In this document: positions 16,443 through 24,991 of the stretch, piece by piece
Layout: the number at the start of each line of letters is the position of its first letter
Position numbering within the stretch: the stretch's first letter is position 1
Assembly (NCBI GenBank): GCA_964369965.1
Contig: CAYJGF010000004.1
Coordinates: forward strand, 1 to 64,000
DNA: 64,000 nucleotides
DNA from: CAYJBH01 sp964369965
Lineage (GTDB): Bacteria; Bacillota; Clostridia; Oscillospirales; Ruminococcaceae
Direction: 5' to 3'
Made by a program: the position numbers and the translations under genes
Notes under the pieces: generated by a model
The model's input: the letters and a program-made list of their open reading frames with translations, nothing else
Database searches by the model: none
Told to the model about the DNA's origin: nothing

Positions 16443-18530
16443 ATGCCAAAAAGGACAGCCTATTGTGGGCTGATTACGCCGGACATGGTCGGGCAGGATA
16501 TCACCGTTTGCGGTTGGGTGAGGACAAAGCGCGACATGGGCGGTCTTGTCTTTATCGACCTCGGCGACCGCGAGGGGGTTTTGCAGATTGTCTTTGATCT
16601 GGCGGACATGGACGAGGTTCAATTTAGACTTGCCGACGGGCTCAAAGTCCAGTCGGTCATTTCCGTAACCGGCGAGGTGGAGCCGCGCGATGCCGAGACC
16701 TATAACGACAAGATACCGACCGGCACCATAGAACTACGCGCGAAAAACATCGAGCTTTTGTCCGCCGCCGTGACATTGCCCTTCCCTCTTGATGAGAATA
16801 TTGCGGTGCGTGAGGATTTAAGGATGCAGTATCGCTACCTCGACCTGCGTCGCCCTGCCATGATAGAAAATCTGCGCTTTCGCCACCGTCTGCAACGCGC
16901 CGCGCAGGACTACCTCGACCGTGACGGCTTTTTGTTTGTGGAGACACCGATGCTCTGCAAATCCACGCCGGAGGGGGCGAGGGACTACCTCGTGCCGAGC
17001 AGAATTCACGAGGGGCATTTTTATGCCTTGCCGCAATCCCCCCAGATTTTTAAACAGCTGTTGATGGTGGGCGGTATTGACCGCTACTATCAGGTGGCGC
17101 GGTGCTTCCGTGACGAGGATCTGCGCGCCGACCGTCAGCCGGAGTTCACCCAGGTGGACATGGAGCTGTCCTTTGTCGACCAAGAGCAGATACTCACCCA
17201 CCTCGAGAGCATGTTTAAATATATGTTCCGTGAGGTCATGGGGCGTGAGATTGAGGGCGCGTTCCCCCGTATCAGCTGGCAGGAGTCGATGGACAGTTAC
17301 GGCAGTGACAAACCGGACACCCGTTTTGACCTTAAAATAGTGGACATCACCGACATTGCCGGCGAGAGCTCGTTCAGCGTCTTTAAATCGGTCACCAAAA
17401 GCGGTGGCACGGTGCGCGCCATCACGGTGCCGAATAAATGTGACTTCACACGCAGTGAGATTGAGGAGCTTACAAACTCCGCCGTCAGCCTCGGCGCAAA
17501 GGGCATGGCATGGATTGCCCTGCGTGAGGACGGCGAGATATACTCGATACTCACAAAATATTTTGAAAAAGAGCTGATGGGGCGGCTTATCGATAGGGTC
17601 GGTGCAAAACCGGGCGATTTTATCCTTTTCAGCGCCGACAAATATGAGACGGTCTGTCGCGTGCTCGGTGGTCTGCGAGGTGAGCTTGCCGACCGATTAT
17701 CACTTCGCCGTGATGACGACTATCAATTTTTGATTGTCACCGACTTCCCCCAGTTTGAATACAACGAGGAGCAGGACAGATATGTCGCCATGCACCACCC
17801 GTTCACCATGCCGTATGTCGAGGATATCCCGTATCTTGTCAGCGACCCCACAAGAGTCCGCGCGCAGGCGTATGACATCGTGCTCAACGGTGTGGAGCTG
17901 GGCAGTGGCTCCATCAGGATACACAGCGCTGAGGTGCAACAGCAGATGTTCGAGGCGCTCGGTTTTTCTAAAGAGGAGATAGCGGAGCGGTTTGGCTTTA
18001 TGGTCAAAGCGTTCAGCTACGGCACGCCGCCGCACGGTGGTTTTGCGTTTGGACTCGACCGCCTTGCCATGCTACTGCTCGGGGCGAATTCACTTCGTGA
18101 AGTCATCGCATTCCCCAAAAATAAAGAGGCGGTGGACATGATGACCGACGCGCCGGGACTTGTGGATATAAAACAGCTGGAGGAGCTCGGTCTTGTCGGC
18201 GCATTTGTCGGTGAGGGCGCATTGCAGGGCGGCTCAAAGGGCGACAGCGCGCCACGCGTTGATGTCGAGGCGGTCGCAAACCTCGCAAACCTACGTCTCA
18301 AACCGGAGCAGATAGACGGCATGGCACGCGATATGGCGGCTATAGTGGACTTTGCCAATCACCTCGCCACCGTCGACACCTCCGACGTAGAAATAAGCGC
18401 GCGGAGCGTCGACACGGAAAATGTCTTTCGAGCCGACAACCCGAAACAGCTTTACGACCGTGAAAATCTGCTTAAAAATGCCAAAACCAAGACAGAGCAG
18501 TATGTATACGTCCCACGTTCGTTTGAATAG
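16443..18530 (+). CDS. aspS-gatC: Aspartyl-tRNA synthetase fused to GatC
   Basis: 695 residues. Residues 1-590 are a complete bacterial-type AspRS: an OB-fold anticodon domain (CGWVRTKRDMGGLVFIDL), class II catalytic core with the inserted GAD domain (about 290-420), and motif 3 in FAFGLDRLAMLL. After a short linker (about 591-605), residues 606-695 are a whole GatC: VANLANLRLKPEQID at the start and LLKNAKTKTEQYVYVPRSFE at the end. GatC normally is a separate protein of about 95 residues that clamps GatA to GatB. With gatA and gatB directly downstream, this arrangement should tether the amidotransferase to the synthetase. That fits a non-discriminating AspRS making Asp-tRNA(Asn), but residue 32, at the position of a known specificity determinant, is Met and so not diagnostic. 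Confidence 0.93.
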   Translation: MPKRTAYCGLITPDMVGQDITVCGWVRTKRDMGGLVFIDLGDREGVLQIVFDLADMDEVQFRLADGLKVQSVISVTGEVEPRDAETYNDKIPTGTIELRAKNIELLSAAVTLPFPLDENIAVREDLRMQYRYLDLRRPAMIENLRFRHRLQRAAQDYLDRDGFLFVETPMLCKSTPEGARDYLVPSRIHEGHFYALPQSPQIFKQLLMVGGIDRYYQVARCFRDEDLRADRQPEFTQVDMELSFVDQEQILTHLESMFKYMFREVMGREIEGAFPRISWQESMDSYGSDKPDTRFDLKIVDITDIAGESSFSVFKSVTKSGGTVRAITVPNKCDFTRSEIEELTNSAVSLGAKGMAWIALREDGEIYSILTKYFEKELMGRLIDRVGAKPGDFILFSADKYETVCRVLGGLRGELADRLSLRRDDDYQFLIVTDFPQFEYNEEQDRYVAMHHPFTMPYVEDIPYLVSDPTRVRAQAYDIVLNGVELGSGSIRIHSAEVQQQMFEALGFSKEEIAERFGFMVKAFSYGTPPHGGFAFGLDRLAMLLLGANSLREVIAFPKNKEAVDMMTDAPGLVDIKQLEELGLVGAFVGEGALQGGSKGDSAPRVDVEAVANLANLRLKPEQIDGMARDMAAIVDFANHLATVDTSDVEISARSVDTENVFRADNPKQLYDRENLLKNAKTKTEQYVYVPRSFE

Positions 18531-18533
18531 TAA

Positions 18534-18690
18534 TACTAATCTCGGGCAAAAATACACCCCACTTCTTTGTTATTTTTGCCCACTGCTGCGTTGTCGTCAA
18601 TCGCAATACGTTAGTATTACTCAATCCTCCGCCTTGCAGTGAACAAAAATTACTGTGAATTTGGGCATATTTTTACCCGAGATTAGTATA
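18534..18690 (-). ncRNA. Candidate structured element, copy 1 (conserved core, long arms)
   Basis: Read on the minus strand, arms ATACTAATCTCGGG plus TAAAAATA (18690-18669) and its partner (18555-18534) pair over 22 bases with one G.U. A second stem of 14 bp (TTTTTGTTCACTGC with GCAGTGGGCAAAAA, two G.U) encloses the core. The core reads CAAGGCGGAGGATTGAG, then TAATACTaacGTATT, then GCGATTGACGACAAC. The same core occurs at 24895-24942. It lies between aspS-gatC and gatA, antisense to them if the core orientation is the transcribed one. It could be a structured RNA or a mobile repeat; no promoter was identified. Confidence 0.5.
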
Positions 18691-18703
18691 AAGGAAATAA
18701 TAG

Positions 18704-20149
18704 ATGTCAAAGTTATGCGACCTTAACATAAAAGAGCTCGGCGAGGGACTGCGCAAAAAGGATTTTTCCTCCCGTGAAATTGTGAGCGATTATCTTGAAA
18801 ATATCGAGGGAGCAGATGGCGACATTGGCGCCTATCTCACCGTCACCGCCGACCTCGCCCTACAAAACGCCGACGAGGTGGACGATATTATAGCGGACGG
18901 TGGGGATTTATCACCGCTTGCAGGTATTCCTTGTGGTATAAAAGATAATATTTGTACCGACAGTATAAAAACAAGCTGTGCCTCCCGTATGCTCGCCGAC
19001 TTTGTCCCCTGTTATGACGCGACGGTGGTAAAACAACTTAAAAACCACCGCGCCATCACCCTCGGCAAGCTCAACATGGACGAGTTCGCGATGGGCTCCT
19101 CCAACGAGAACTCCTACTTTAAGCCGGTGAAAAACCCGGTGGATTTATCGCGCGTGCCGGGCGGCTCCTCCGGTGGCAGTGCCGCCGCCGTTGCCGCGCG
19201 CATGGCGGTGTACACCCTCGGCAGTGACACCGGCGGTTCTATCCGTCAACCTGCCGCCTTTTGCGGTGTTGTCGGCATGAAACCGACCTACGGCGCGGTG
19301 TCTCGCTTTGGTTTGATCGCCTTTGCCTCCTCGCTGGACCAGATAGGTCCGCTGACCAAAACGGTTGCGGACAACGCGGCGGTGCTCGGCGCCATCGCCT
19401 GTGAGGACGGCAACGACGCGACCTGTATAAAGGGCACTCGCCCCGACTACAGCGCGCTTATCGGCAGTGACATCAAGGGCAAAAAGATAGGTCTGCCCAT
19501 CGACTTTTTTGCGGACGGCATCGACCCCGAGGTCAAGGCGGCGGTGTTGTCGGCGGCAAAAACATTGGAACAACTCGGCGCGATTGTCGAGGAGGTTAAA
19601 CTCCCGAATCTTGAGCATGCACTTTCCGCCTACTACGTAATATCCTCCGCCGAGGCGTCCTCAAACCTCGCGCGTTTTGACGGCATACGCTACGGCTACC
19701 GCTCCGACGATGCCGAGAGTCTGGAGGACATGTACCGAAACTCACGCAGTGAGGGCTTTGGTGCGGAGGTTCAGCGACGGATTATGCTCGGCACATTTGC
19801 GCTGTCGTCCGGCTACTATGATGCCTACTACAACAAGGCGTTGCAGGTGCGCACACTGATAAAACGCGACTACGCCAACGTTTTTGCGGAATTTGACTGC
19901 ATAATCTCACCGGTCGCGCCCACCACCGCGTATAAAATCGGGGAAAAGACGAAAAATCCCCTCGAGATGTACCTCGGCGATATCTACTCCGTGCCTATAA
20001 ACATCGCCGGTGTGCCAGCGATATCGCTCCCCTGCGCAAACGACAAAAACGGTTTGCCCATCGGTGTTCAGCTGATAGGGGATATGAACAGCGAGGCGAA
20101 GCTCTACGGCATAGCCCACGCACTGGAACAGCAACTTTTGAGCGTATAA
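18704..20149 (+). CDS. gatA: Asp-tRNA(Asn)/Glu-tRNA(Gln) amidotransferase subunit A
   Basis: 481 residues, amidase-signature enzyme that releases ammonia from glutamine for GatB. The catalytic Ser-cisSer-Lys triad is visible: Lys80 in GIPCGIKDNI, serines in RVPGGSSGGSAA and in GSDTGGSIRQPA. The Gly/Ser-rich signature is complete and the length is normal. It follows the AspRS-GatC gene after 173 bases that hold a large inverted-repeat element, and precedes gatB by 46 bases. Together with the GatC domain upstream, all three subunits of GatCAB are present. Confidence 0.96.
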   Translation: MSKLCDLNIKELGEGLRKKDFSSREIVSDYLENIEGADGDIGAYLTVTADLALQNADEVDDIIADGGDLSPLAGIPCGIKDNICTDSIKTSCASRMLADFVPCYDATVVKQLKNHRAITLGKLNMDEFAMGSSNENSYFKPVKNPVDLSRVPGGSSGGSAAAVAARMAVYTLGSDTGGSIRQPAAFCGVVGMKPTYGAVSRFGLIAFASSLDQIGPLTKTVADNAAVLGAIACEDGNDATCIKGTRPDYSALIGSDIKGKKIGLPIDFFADGIDPEVKAAVLSAAKTLEQLGAIVEEVKLPNLEHALSAYYVISSAEASSNLARFDGIRYGYRSDDAESLEDMYRNSRSEGFGAEVQRRIMLGTFALSSGYYDAYYNKALQVRTLIKRDYANVFAEFDCIISPVAPTTAYKIGEKTKNPLEMYLGDIYSVPINIAGVPAISLPCANDKNGLPIGVQLIGDMNSEAKLYGIAHALEQQLLSV

Positions 20150-20195
20150 TTTGACTGAAATATACTCGCAGTAAAAAAAGGGACGTGATAAAACC

Positions 20196-21620
20196 ATGAT
20201 AAAAGGTTATGAGATGGTCATCGGGCTGGAGGTTCACACCGAGCTCGCCACCAAGACAAAGATATTTTGCTCCTGCAAGACCGATTTCGGCGCAGAGCCT
20301 AACACCCAGTGTTGCCCTGTCTGCATGGGTATGCCGGGCACCCTGCCGGTGCTAAACGAAAAGGTGGTGGAGTATGCCGTCAAGGTGGGCATAGCGACCG
20401 ATTGCACCATACAAAAAAACTCAAAGCAGGATCGCAAGAACTATTTCTACCCCGACCTGCCCAAGGCATACCAGATATCGCAGTTTGATCTGCCACTTTG
20501 CGAGCACGGACATGTCGATATCGAGACCAAGAGCGGTGACAAACGAATCGGCATAACGAGAATTCACATTGAGGAGGACGCCGGCAAGCTCGTCCACGAC
20601 GATAAATACGGCACCATGATAGACTGTAACCGTTGTGGTGTGCCACTTATCGAGATAGTGTCGGAGCCGGATATTCGCTCGGCGGAGGAGGCGATCGCAT
20701 ACCTGCAAAAGCTCCGCGCCACCATCATCTACACCGGCGTGTCGGAGTGCAAGATGCAGGAGGGGGCGTTTCGCTGTGATGTCAACCTGTCGGTACGCAA
20801 AGCCGGCGAGCCGTTCGGCACGCGAACCGAGATGAAAAACCTTAACTCGTTCGCATTTATCGCCAAGGCAATTGAGTATGAATATAAACGCCAGATAGAC
20901 GCGATTGAGAGCGGTGAGGTCATCGTACAGGAGACGCGCCGTTTCGACGCCGACTCCGGCAAGACGTTCTCCATGCGCAAAAAGGAGAATGCCAACGACT
21001 ACCGTTATTTCCCCGATCCCGATCTGCCGGTCATAACGCTGAACGAGGGGCAAATTGAACAGTATAAAGCGGAAATACCGACCCTGCCACATCAGCGCAA
21101 AAGCGACTATATGACACGATACGGTCTTGAGGGAGCAACGGCGGAACTGCTCGTGACCGAGCGCGCTCGCGCTGACTATTTTGAGAGCCTCGCACCACTT
21201 TGCAACAACCCAAAACACGCCGCCAACATGCTGACGGTGGAAGTGTTGCGCCTTTGCGGTGAGGAGAATATACCGATACAGCCGAGTTCCCTCGCCGATA
21301 TCAGCAACATGTTCTGCGATGATATTATCAACAGCAACACGGTCAAAAAGGTTATAAAGGCGGTGTTTGAGGAGTGTGTCGACCCCTGTGAGTATGTAAA
21401 AACAAATGGTCTGTCCCAGATAAACGACGATGAAGCTATTGCAAAACTCGTCGACGAAGTACTGCGTGACAACGAAAAGTCGGCGAACGACTATCGCGCC
21501 GGCAAGACAAACGCCCTCGCCGCCCTGATAGGACAGGCAATGAAACGCAGTGGCGCAAGGGCAAATCCGGTCAAGTTGAATGAGATGATGCTGAATAGGC
21601 TAATGACTAATGGTGAATGA
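20196..21620 (+). CDS. gatB: Asp-tRNA(Asn)/Glu-tRNA(Gln) amidotransferase subunit B
   Basis: 474 residues. GatB phosphorylates and amidates the misacylated tRNA. The start MIKGYEMVIGLEVHTELATK and the zinc site (CSCKTDFGAEPN followed by QCCPVCMGMPG) are typical, as is the HIEEDAGKL loop. The helical and YqeY-like tail domain is present. The last six residues (LMTNGE) and the stop codon are encoded by a dispersed repeat, CTAATGACTAATGGTGAATG, so the natural C-terminus seems to have been replaced by repeat sequence without apparent damage. Confidence 0.95.
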   Translation: MIKGYEMVIGLEVHTELATKTKIFCSCKTDFGAEPNTQCCPVCMGMPGTLPVLNEKVVEYAVKVGIATDCTIQKNSKQDRKNYFYPDLPKAYQISQFDLPLCEHGHVDIETKSGDKRIGITRIHIEEDAGKLVHDDKYGTMIDCNRCGVPLIEIVSEPDIRSAEEAIAYLQKLRATIIYTGVSECKMQEGAFRCDVNLSVRKAGEPFGTRTEMKNLNSFAFIAKAIEYEYKRQIDAIESGEVIVQETRRFDADSGKTFSMRKKENANDYRYFPDPDLPVITLNEGQIEQYKAEIPTLPHQRKSDYMTRYGLEGATAELLVTERARADYFESLAPLCNNPKHAANMLTVEVLRLCGEENIPIQPSSLADISNMFCDDIINSNTVKKVIKAVFEECVDPCEYVKTNGLSQINDDEAIAKLVDEVLRDNEKSANDYRAGKTNALAALIGQAMKRSGARANPVKLNEMMLNRLMTNGE

Positions 21621-21660
21621 CTAATGGTGGTGGAAACGGCTTCGCCTTTTTATTATTAAC
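21598..21660 (+). repeat. Dispersed TGACTAATGGTGAATG repeat with GAAACGGCTTCGCC hairpin
   Basis: Two tandem copies of TGACTAATGGTG (21604 and 21617) overlap the end of gatB, followed by GGAAACGGCTTCGCCTTTTT, which recurs at about 50143 after the cysteine desulfurase gene. Related copies of the first motif occur at 25651, 25788 (inverted) and 48870. Confidence 0.6.
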
Positions 21661-21736
21661 CTACGGTTGCAATGATGTTCCGTCCGACAAATCAGCATGA
21701 CAATAAAATTAAAAACAATTTTTAAAGGTAATCACA

Positions 21737-23206
21737 ATGTACGATGTTGCAATTATCGGCGCTGGGATATGTGGCTCGGCACTTGCGTTTGAGCTGTCGC
21801 GATACGACCTTTCGATTTGTCTTATCGAGAGGGAGAACGACGTCTCCATGCGTGCAACCCGTGCAAACAGTGCAATAATTCACGCCGGATACGACCCGAC
21901 ACCGGGCACATTGATGGCAAAATATAACGTGCAGGGCTCACACCTTGCCGAAAAACTCTGCGCCGACCTCTCGGTACTCTACCGCCGGGTCGGCTCGCTC
22001 GTGCTCGCTTTTAACGAAAAGGAGCACAAGACGGTTTTAAAACTCTATGAGCGTGGTGTCAAAAACGGTGTTCGTGCCCTCGAGATACTCAACACCGAGC
22101 AGGTGAAAAATAAAGAACCAAACCTATCGGATGATGTCTACTCCGCGCTTTTTGCGCCGGACTGCGCCATCGTCAGCCCGTGGGAGCTGTGCATAGCCCT
22201 CGCCGAGACGGCGGTCAAAAACGGTGCGGATATTATGCTCGGCAGTGAGGTTACGGCGATAGCAAAATCCGACAAGGTTTTCACCTTGACAGCAGGTGGG
22301 CATGAAATCTCGGCAAAGATCGTCATCAACGCCGCCGGTGTGCACGCCGACGAGATTAACGACATGGTTGGCGGTCACCCCTTTGAAATAAAGCCGTCCA
22401 AGGGGGAGTATTTCCTACTGGACAAGTCGCAGGGGGAGCTGATAGACACCGTCGTTTTCCAGTGCCCAAACGAGCACGGCAAGGGCGTTTTGGTCGCCCC
22501 AACGGTGCACGGCAACCTGATAGTGGGCCCGAATGCCGAGGACTGTGAGGCGGACGATACCTCCACAACTTCGGGCGGACTATCCTCGGTCAAAGAGCGC
22601 GCTTTCAAGACCCTGCCGAGCCTCAATCTGCGGGAGAATATACGCAACTTTGCCGGTATACGCGCCGTCTCGAGTGAGGAGGACTTTATTATCGGGGAGG
22701 AGCCGAACATCAACGGCTTTTATAACGTCGCCGGCATAAAATCACCCGGTCTGTCGTCGGCGGTGGCAATCGCGCAGGACATTGCAGAGCGAATAATTAC
22801 AAAACTGCCGAATGTAAAGGATAATAAAAACTTTACCTCAAAACGTGAGGTGATAAGGATAAAACACCTTTCGCAAGAACAACGCAAAAAAGCTATCCGT
22901 CAAAATCCACTTTACGGTCGTATAGTTTGCCGTTGTGAGGGGGTGAGCGAGGGCGAGGTGGTGGACGCACTGCACTCACCGATAACTCCCCCCAGTCTCG
23001 CCGCCGTGAAGCGACGATGTTTTGCCGGTTCGGGGCGATGTCAGGGCGGTTTTTGCGGTCCTAAGATAACAGAGATTATCTGCCGTGAGCTAAACGTCAC
23101 ACCGGAGCAGGTGCTGTACGACGGCGAGGGGAGCAATATCATTGTCGGTCGAACAAAAGGTATTATATTGCTCCCCCAACTAAACAGTGGACAATCTTGT
23201 CGGTAA
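21737..23206 (+). CDS. FAD-dependent glycerol-3-phosphate dehydrogenase-like protein (GlpA-like)
   Basis: 489 residues. The N-terminal DAO-type flavoprotein fold has the dinucleotide motif AIIGAGICGSALA and the substrate-loop region RATRANSAIIHAGYD. The C-terminus (about 395-470) is a BFD-like iron-sulfur segment with Cys residues in GRIVCRCEGVSEGE and CFAGSGRCQGGFCGPK, as in GlpA. With the next two genes it forms the GlpABC-like set common in Firmicutes, expected to oxidise glycerol-3-phosphate (or a related 2-hydroxyacid, LhgO-like) and pass electrons on. No glycerol kinase or uptake gene adjoins it here. Confidence 0.85.
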   Translation: MYDVAIIGAGICGSALAFELSRYDLSICLIERENDVSMRATRANSAIIHAGYDPTPGTLMAKYNVQGSHLAEKLCADLSVLYRRVGSLVLAFNEKEHKTVLKLYERGVKNGVRALEILNTEQVKNKEPNLSDDVYSALFAPDCAIVSPWELCIALAETAVKNGADIMLGSEVTAIAKSDKVFTLTAGGHEISAKIVINAAGVHADEINDMVGGHPFEIKPSKGEYFLLDKSQGELIDTVVFQCPNEHGKGVLVAPTVHGNLIVGPNAEDCEADDTSTTSGGLSSVKERAFKTLPSLNLRENIRNFAGIRAVSSEEDFIIGEEPNINGFYNVAGIKSPGLSSAVAIAQDIAERIITKLPNVKDNKNFTSKREVIRIKHLSQEQRKKAIRQNPLYGRIVCRCEGVSEGEVVDALHSPITPPSLAAVKRRCFAGSGRCQGGFCGPKITEIICRELNVTPEQVLYDGEGSNIIVGRTKGIILLPQLNSGQSCR

Positions 23207-23239
23207 TTTTGTCCATGATTTAATTGGTGGAGCAATAGT

Positions 23240-24490
23240 ATGAACAGTTACGACGTTATAATAATCGGTGGCGGCCCTGCCGGACTTGCAGCGGCGGTCG
23301 GTGCGAGCGAGGGTGGAGCGCAGCGGATACTTATAATAGAGCGCGACGCGGAGCTCGGCGGCATCCTAAATCAGTGTATTCACAACGGTTTCGGACTGCA
23401 CCGCTTTAAGGAGGAGTTGACCGGTCCGGAATATGCCGAGCGGTTTATCACGATGGTGAAGGAGCGGCGAGTTGAAATCCTTTGCGACACCATGGTGATT
23501 CAGATTACAAAGGAGCGTGAGGTTGTCGCGACCAACAAAGATTATGGTTTGATGACGCTTTGTGCCGGTGCTGTCGTCCTCTGCATGGGCTGTCGGGAGC
23601 GCACGAGGGAGGCTATTGCGATCCCCGGTGATCGCCCTGCCGGTGTCATGAGCGCAGGCACGGCGCAACTCTATATAAACATGAAAGGCTATATGATAGG
23701 CAAGAGGGCGGTGATCCTCGGCTCGGGGGACATCGGGCTGATTATGGCGCGCCGTCTGACGCTGGAGGGGGCGAGGGTGCTCGCCTGTTTGGAGCTCGCG
23801 CCCTATTCAAACGGGCTTAATCGCAACATTGTGCAATGCCTTGACGACTACGACATACCGCTCTTTCTCTCCCACACCGTCACGAGGATTATCGGCAAAA
23901 ACCGACTTTCGGCTGTGGAGGTCGCAAGGGTGGACGAAAATATGCAACCGATAGAGGAGACAAAGTATATTATAGAATGTGACACCCTGCTACTCTCGGT
24001 CGGGCTGATACCGGAGAATGAGCTGACGCGCAAGGCAGGCATAACGCTCGACGCGCGCACAAACGGCGCGGTGGTCTATGAGGACATGCAGACCGACATA
24101 GAGGGAATATATGCCGCCGGCAACGTGGTGCATGTACACGACCTCGTCGATTTTGTCTCGCAGGAGAGCCATCGTGCAGGGTGTTCGGCGGCGAGGTATG
24201 CAAGCGGTGAAAAGTGCGTCAATGACCGTGAAATATCGGTGCTGACAGGACAAGGTGTGCGCTACACCGTGCCGCAAAAAATCCGCCCGAGCAATGCCGA
24301 TGACAAAATCGAGCTGTTTTTCCGCGTCGATAATGTCTACCGCGACAAAATTATCACGGTAGAATGTGACGAACGCGAGATCGCAAAGGCGAATCGCCCC
24401 CACCTCGCACCGGGTGAGATGGAGCGCATCAGCGTGAGGGCGCAGGACATTACGGGGGATATCGTTGTGGGAGTGCAGGATAAAAAATGA
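23240..24490 (+). CDS. NAD(P)/FAD-dependent oxidoreductase (GlpB-like partner)
   Basis: 416 residues, two-dinucleotide-binding flavoprotein. The FAD site is at the N-terminus (DVIIIGGGPAGLAAAVGA), and a second site is in the middle (KRAVILGSGDIGLIMARRL). A conserved CIHNGFGLHRF loop follows the FAD site. The C-terminal part has the FAD-closing motif GIYAAGNVVHVHDLVD. It lies 33 bases after the GlpA-like gene and overlaps the next gene by four bases (ATGA), so the three are translated together. It probably acts as the electron-transfer subunit. Confidence 0.87.
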   Translation: MNSYDVIIIGGGPAGLAAAVGASEGGAQRILIIERDAELGGILNQCIHNGFGLHRFKEELTGPEYAERFITMVKERRVEILCDTMVIQITKEREVVATNKDYGLMTLCAGAVVLCMGCRERTREAIAIPGDRPAGVMSAGTAQLYINMKGYMIGKRAVILGSGDIGLIMARRLTLEGARVLACLELAPYSNGLNRNIVQCLDDYDIPLFLSHTVTRIIGKNRLSAVEVARVDENMQPIEETKYIIECDTLLLSVGLIPENELTRKAGITLDARTNGAVVYEDMQTDIEGIYAAGNVVHVHDLVDFVSQESHRAGCSAARYASGEKCVNDREISVLTGQGVRYTVPQKIRPSNADDKIELFFRVDNVYRDKIITVECDEREIAKANRPHLAPGEMERISVRAQDITGDIVVGVQDKK

Positions 24491-24843
24491 TTTGTATAGT
24501 CTGCCCAAAGGGCTGTCGATTGACGGTGGATGAGAGCGCCGACCCGATAAAGGTGAGCGGCGCGAGTTGTTCACGCGGTGTCGACTACGCGTGCAGTGAG
24601 GTGCGTGACCCACGTCGGGTGCTGACCACCACCGTGCGCGTGAGCGGTGGCGCACGTTCTCGTGTCGCGGTCAAGACATGCGCGCCCATACCAAAGCCAC
24701 TGATGTTCAAAGCGATGGCAACCCTTGCCGATTTGACGGTGAGCGCGCCGGTGACGCTCGGCGATGTTATTCTTCATAATCTGCTTGATACAAAAATTGA
24801 TGTGATAGCAACCGCAAACTGTAAAAAGGATGGAGAATTATAG
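24487..24843 (+). CDS. DUF1667 small Cys-rich protein
   Basis: 118 residues, starting MICIVCPKGCRLTVDE. Four conserved cysteines, two in the first 10 residues (CPKGC type) and two in SGASCSRGVDYACSEV, suggest an iron-sulfur or zinc centre. DUF1667 proteins regularly follow the GlpA-like and GlpB-like flavoproteins, and the four-base overlap with the gene upstream supports a complex. The function of the family is not established; a small electron-carrier role is a guess from context. Confidence 0.88.
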   Translation: MICIVCPKGCRLTVDESADPIKVSGASCSRGVDYACSEVRDPRRVLTTTVRVSGGARSRVAVKTCAPIPKPLMFKAMATLADLTVSAPVTLGDVILHNLLDTKIDVIATANCKKDGEL

Positions 24844-24877
24844 TCAATCGACTTCAAAAAAGACACAATATTGACGA

Positions 24878-24982
24878 GCAGAAATTTCGCCTATCAAGGC
24901 GGAGGATTGAGTAATACTGTCGTATTCCGATTGACAGACAACAAATTGTCATAATGACAATTTTGATAGGCGGAATTTCTGC
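24878..24982 (+). ncRNA. Candidate structured element, copy 2 (conserved core, long arms)
   Basis: GCAGAAATTTCGCCTATCAA (24878-24897) pairs with TTGATAGGCGGAATTTCTGC (24963-24982): 20 pairs, one of them G.U. The enclosed core CAAGGCGGAGGATTGAG, TAATACTgtcGTATT, CCGATTGACAGACAAC matches copy 1 (18534-18690, other strand) almost exactly, while the arms have no similarity to those of copy 1. A further hairpin, AAATTGTCAT/ATGACAATTT, follows the core. The element ends just before the HAD gene, whose ribosome site begins right after the right arm. Confidence 0.5.
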
Positions 24983-24991
24983 CGGAAAGAT

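Noticed and set aside
20421..21218. 265-residue open frame antisense to gatB
   Set aside because: Shadow of a highly conserved gene; no start signal or recognisable domain.
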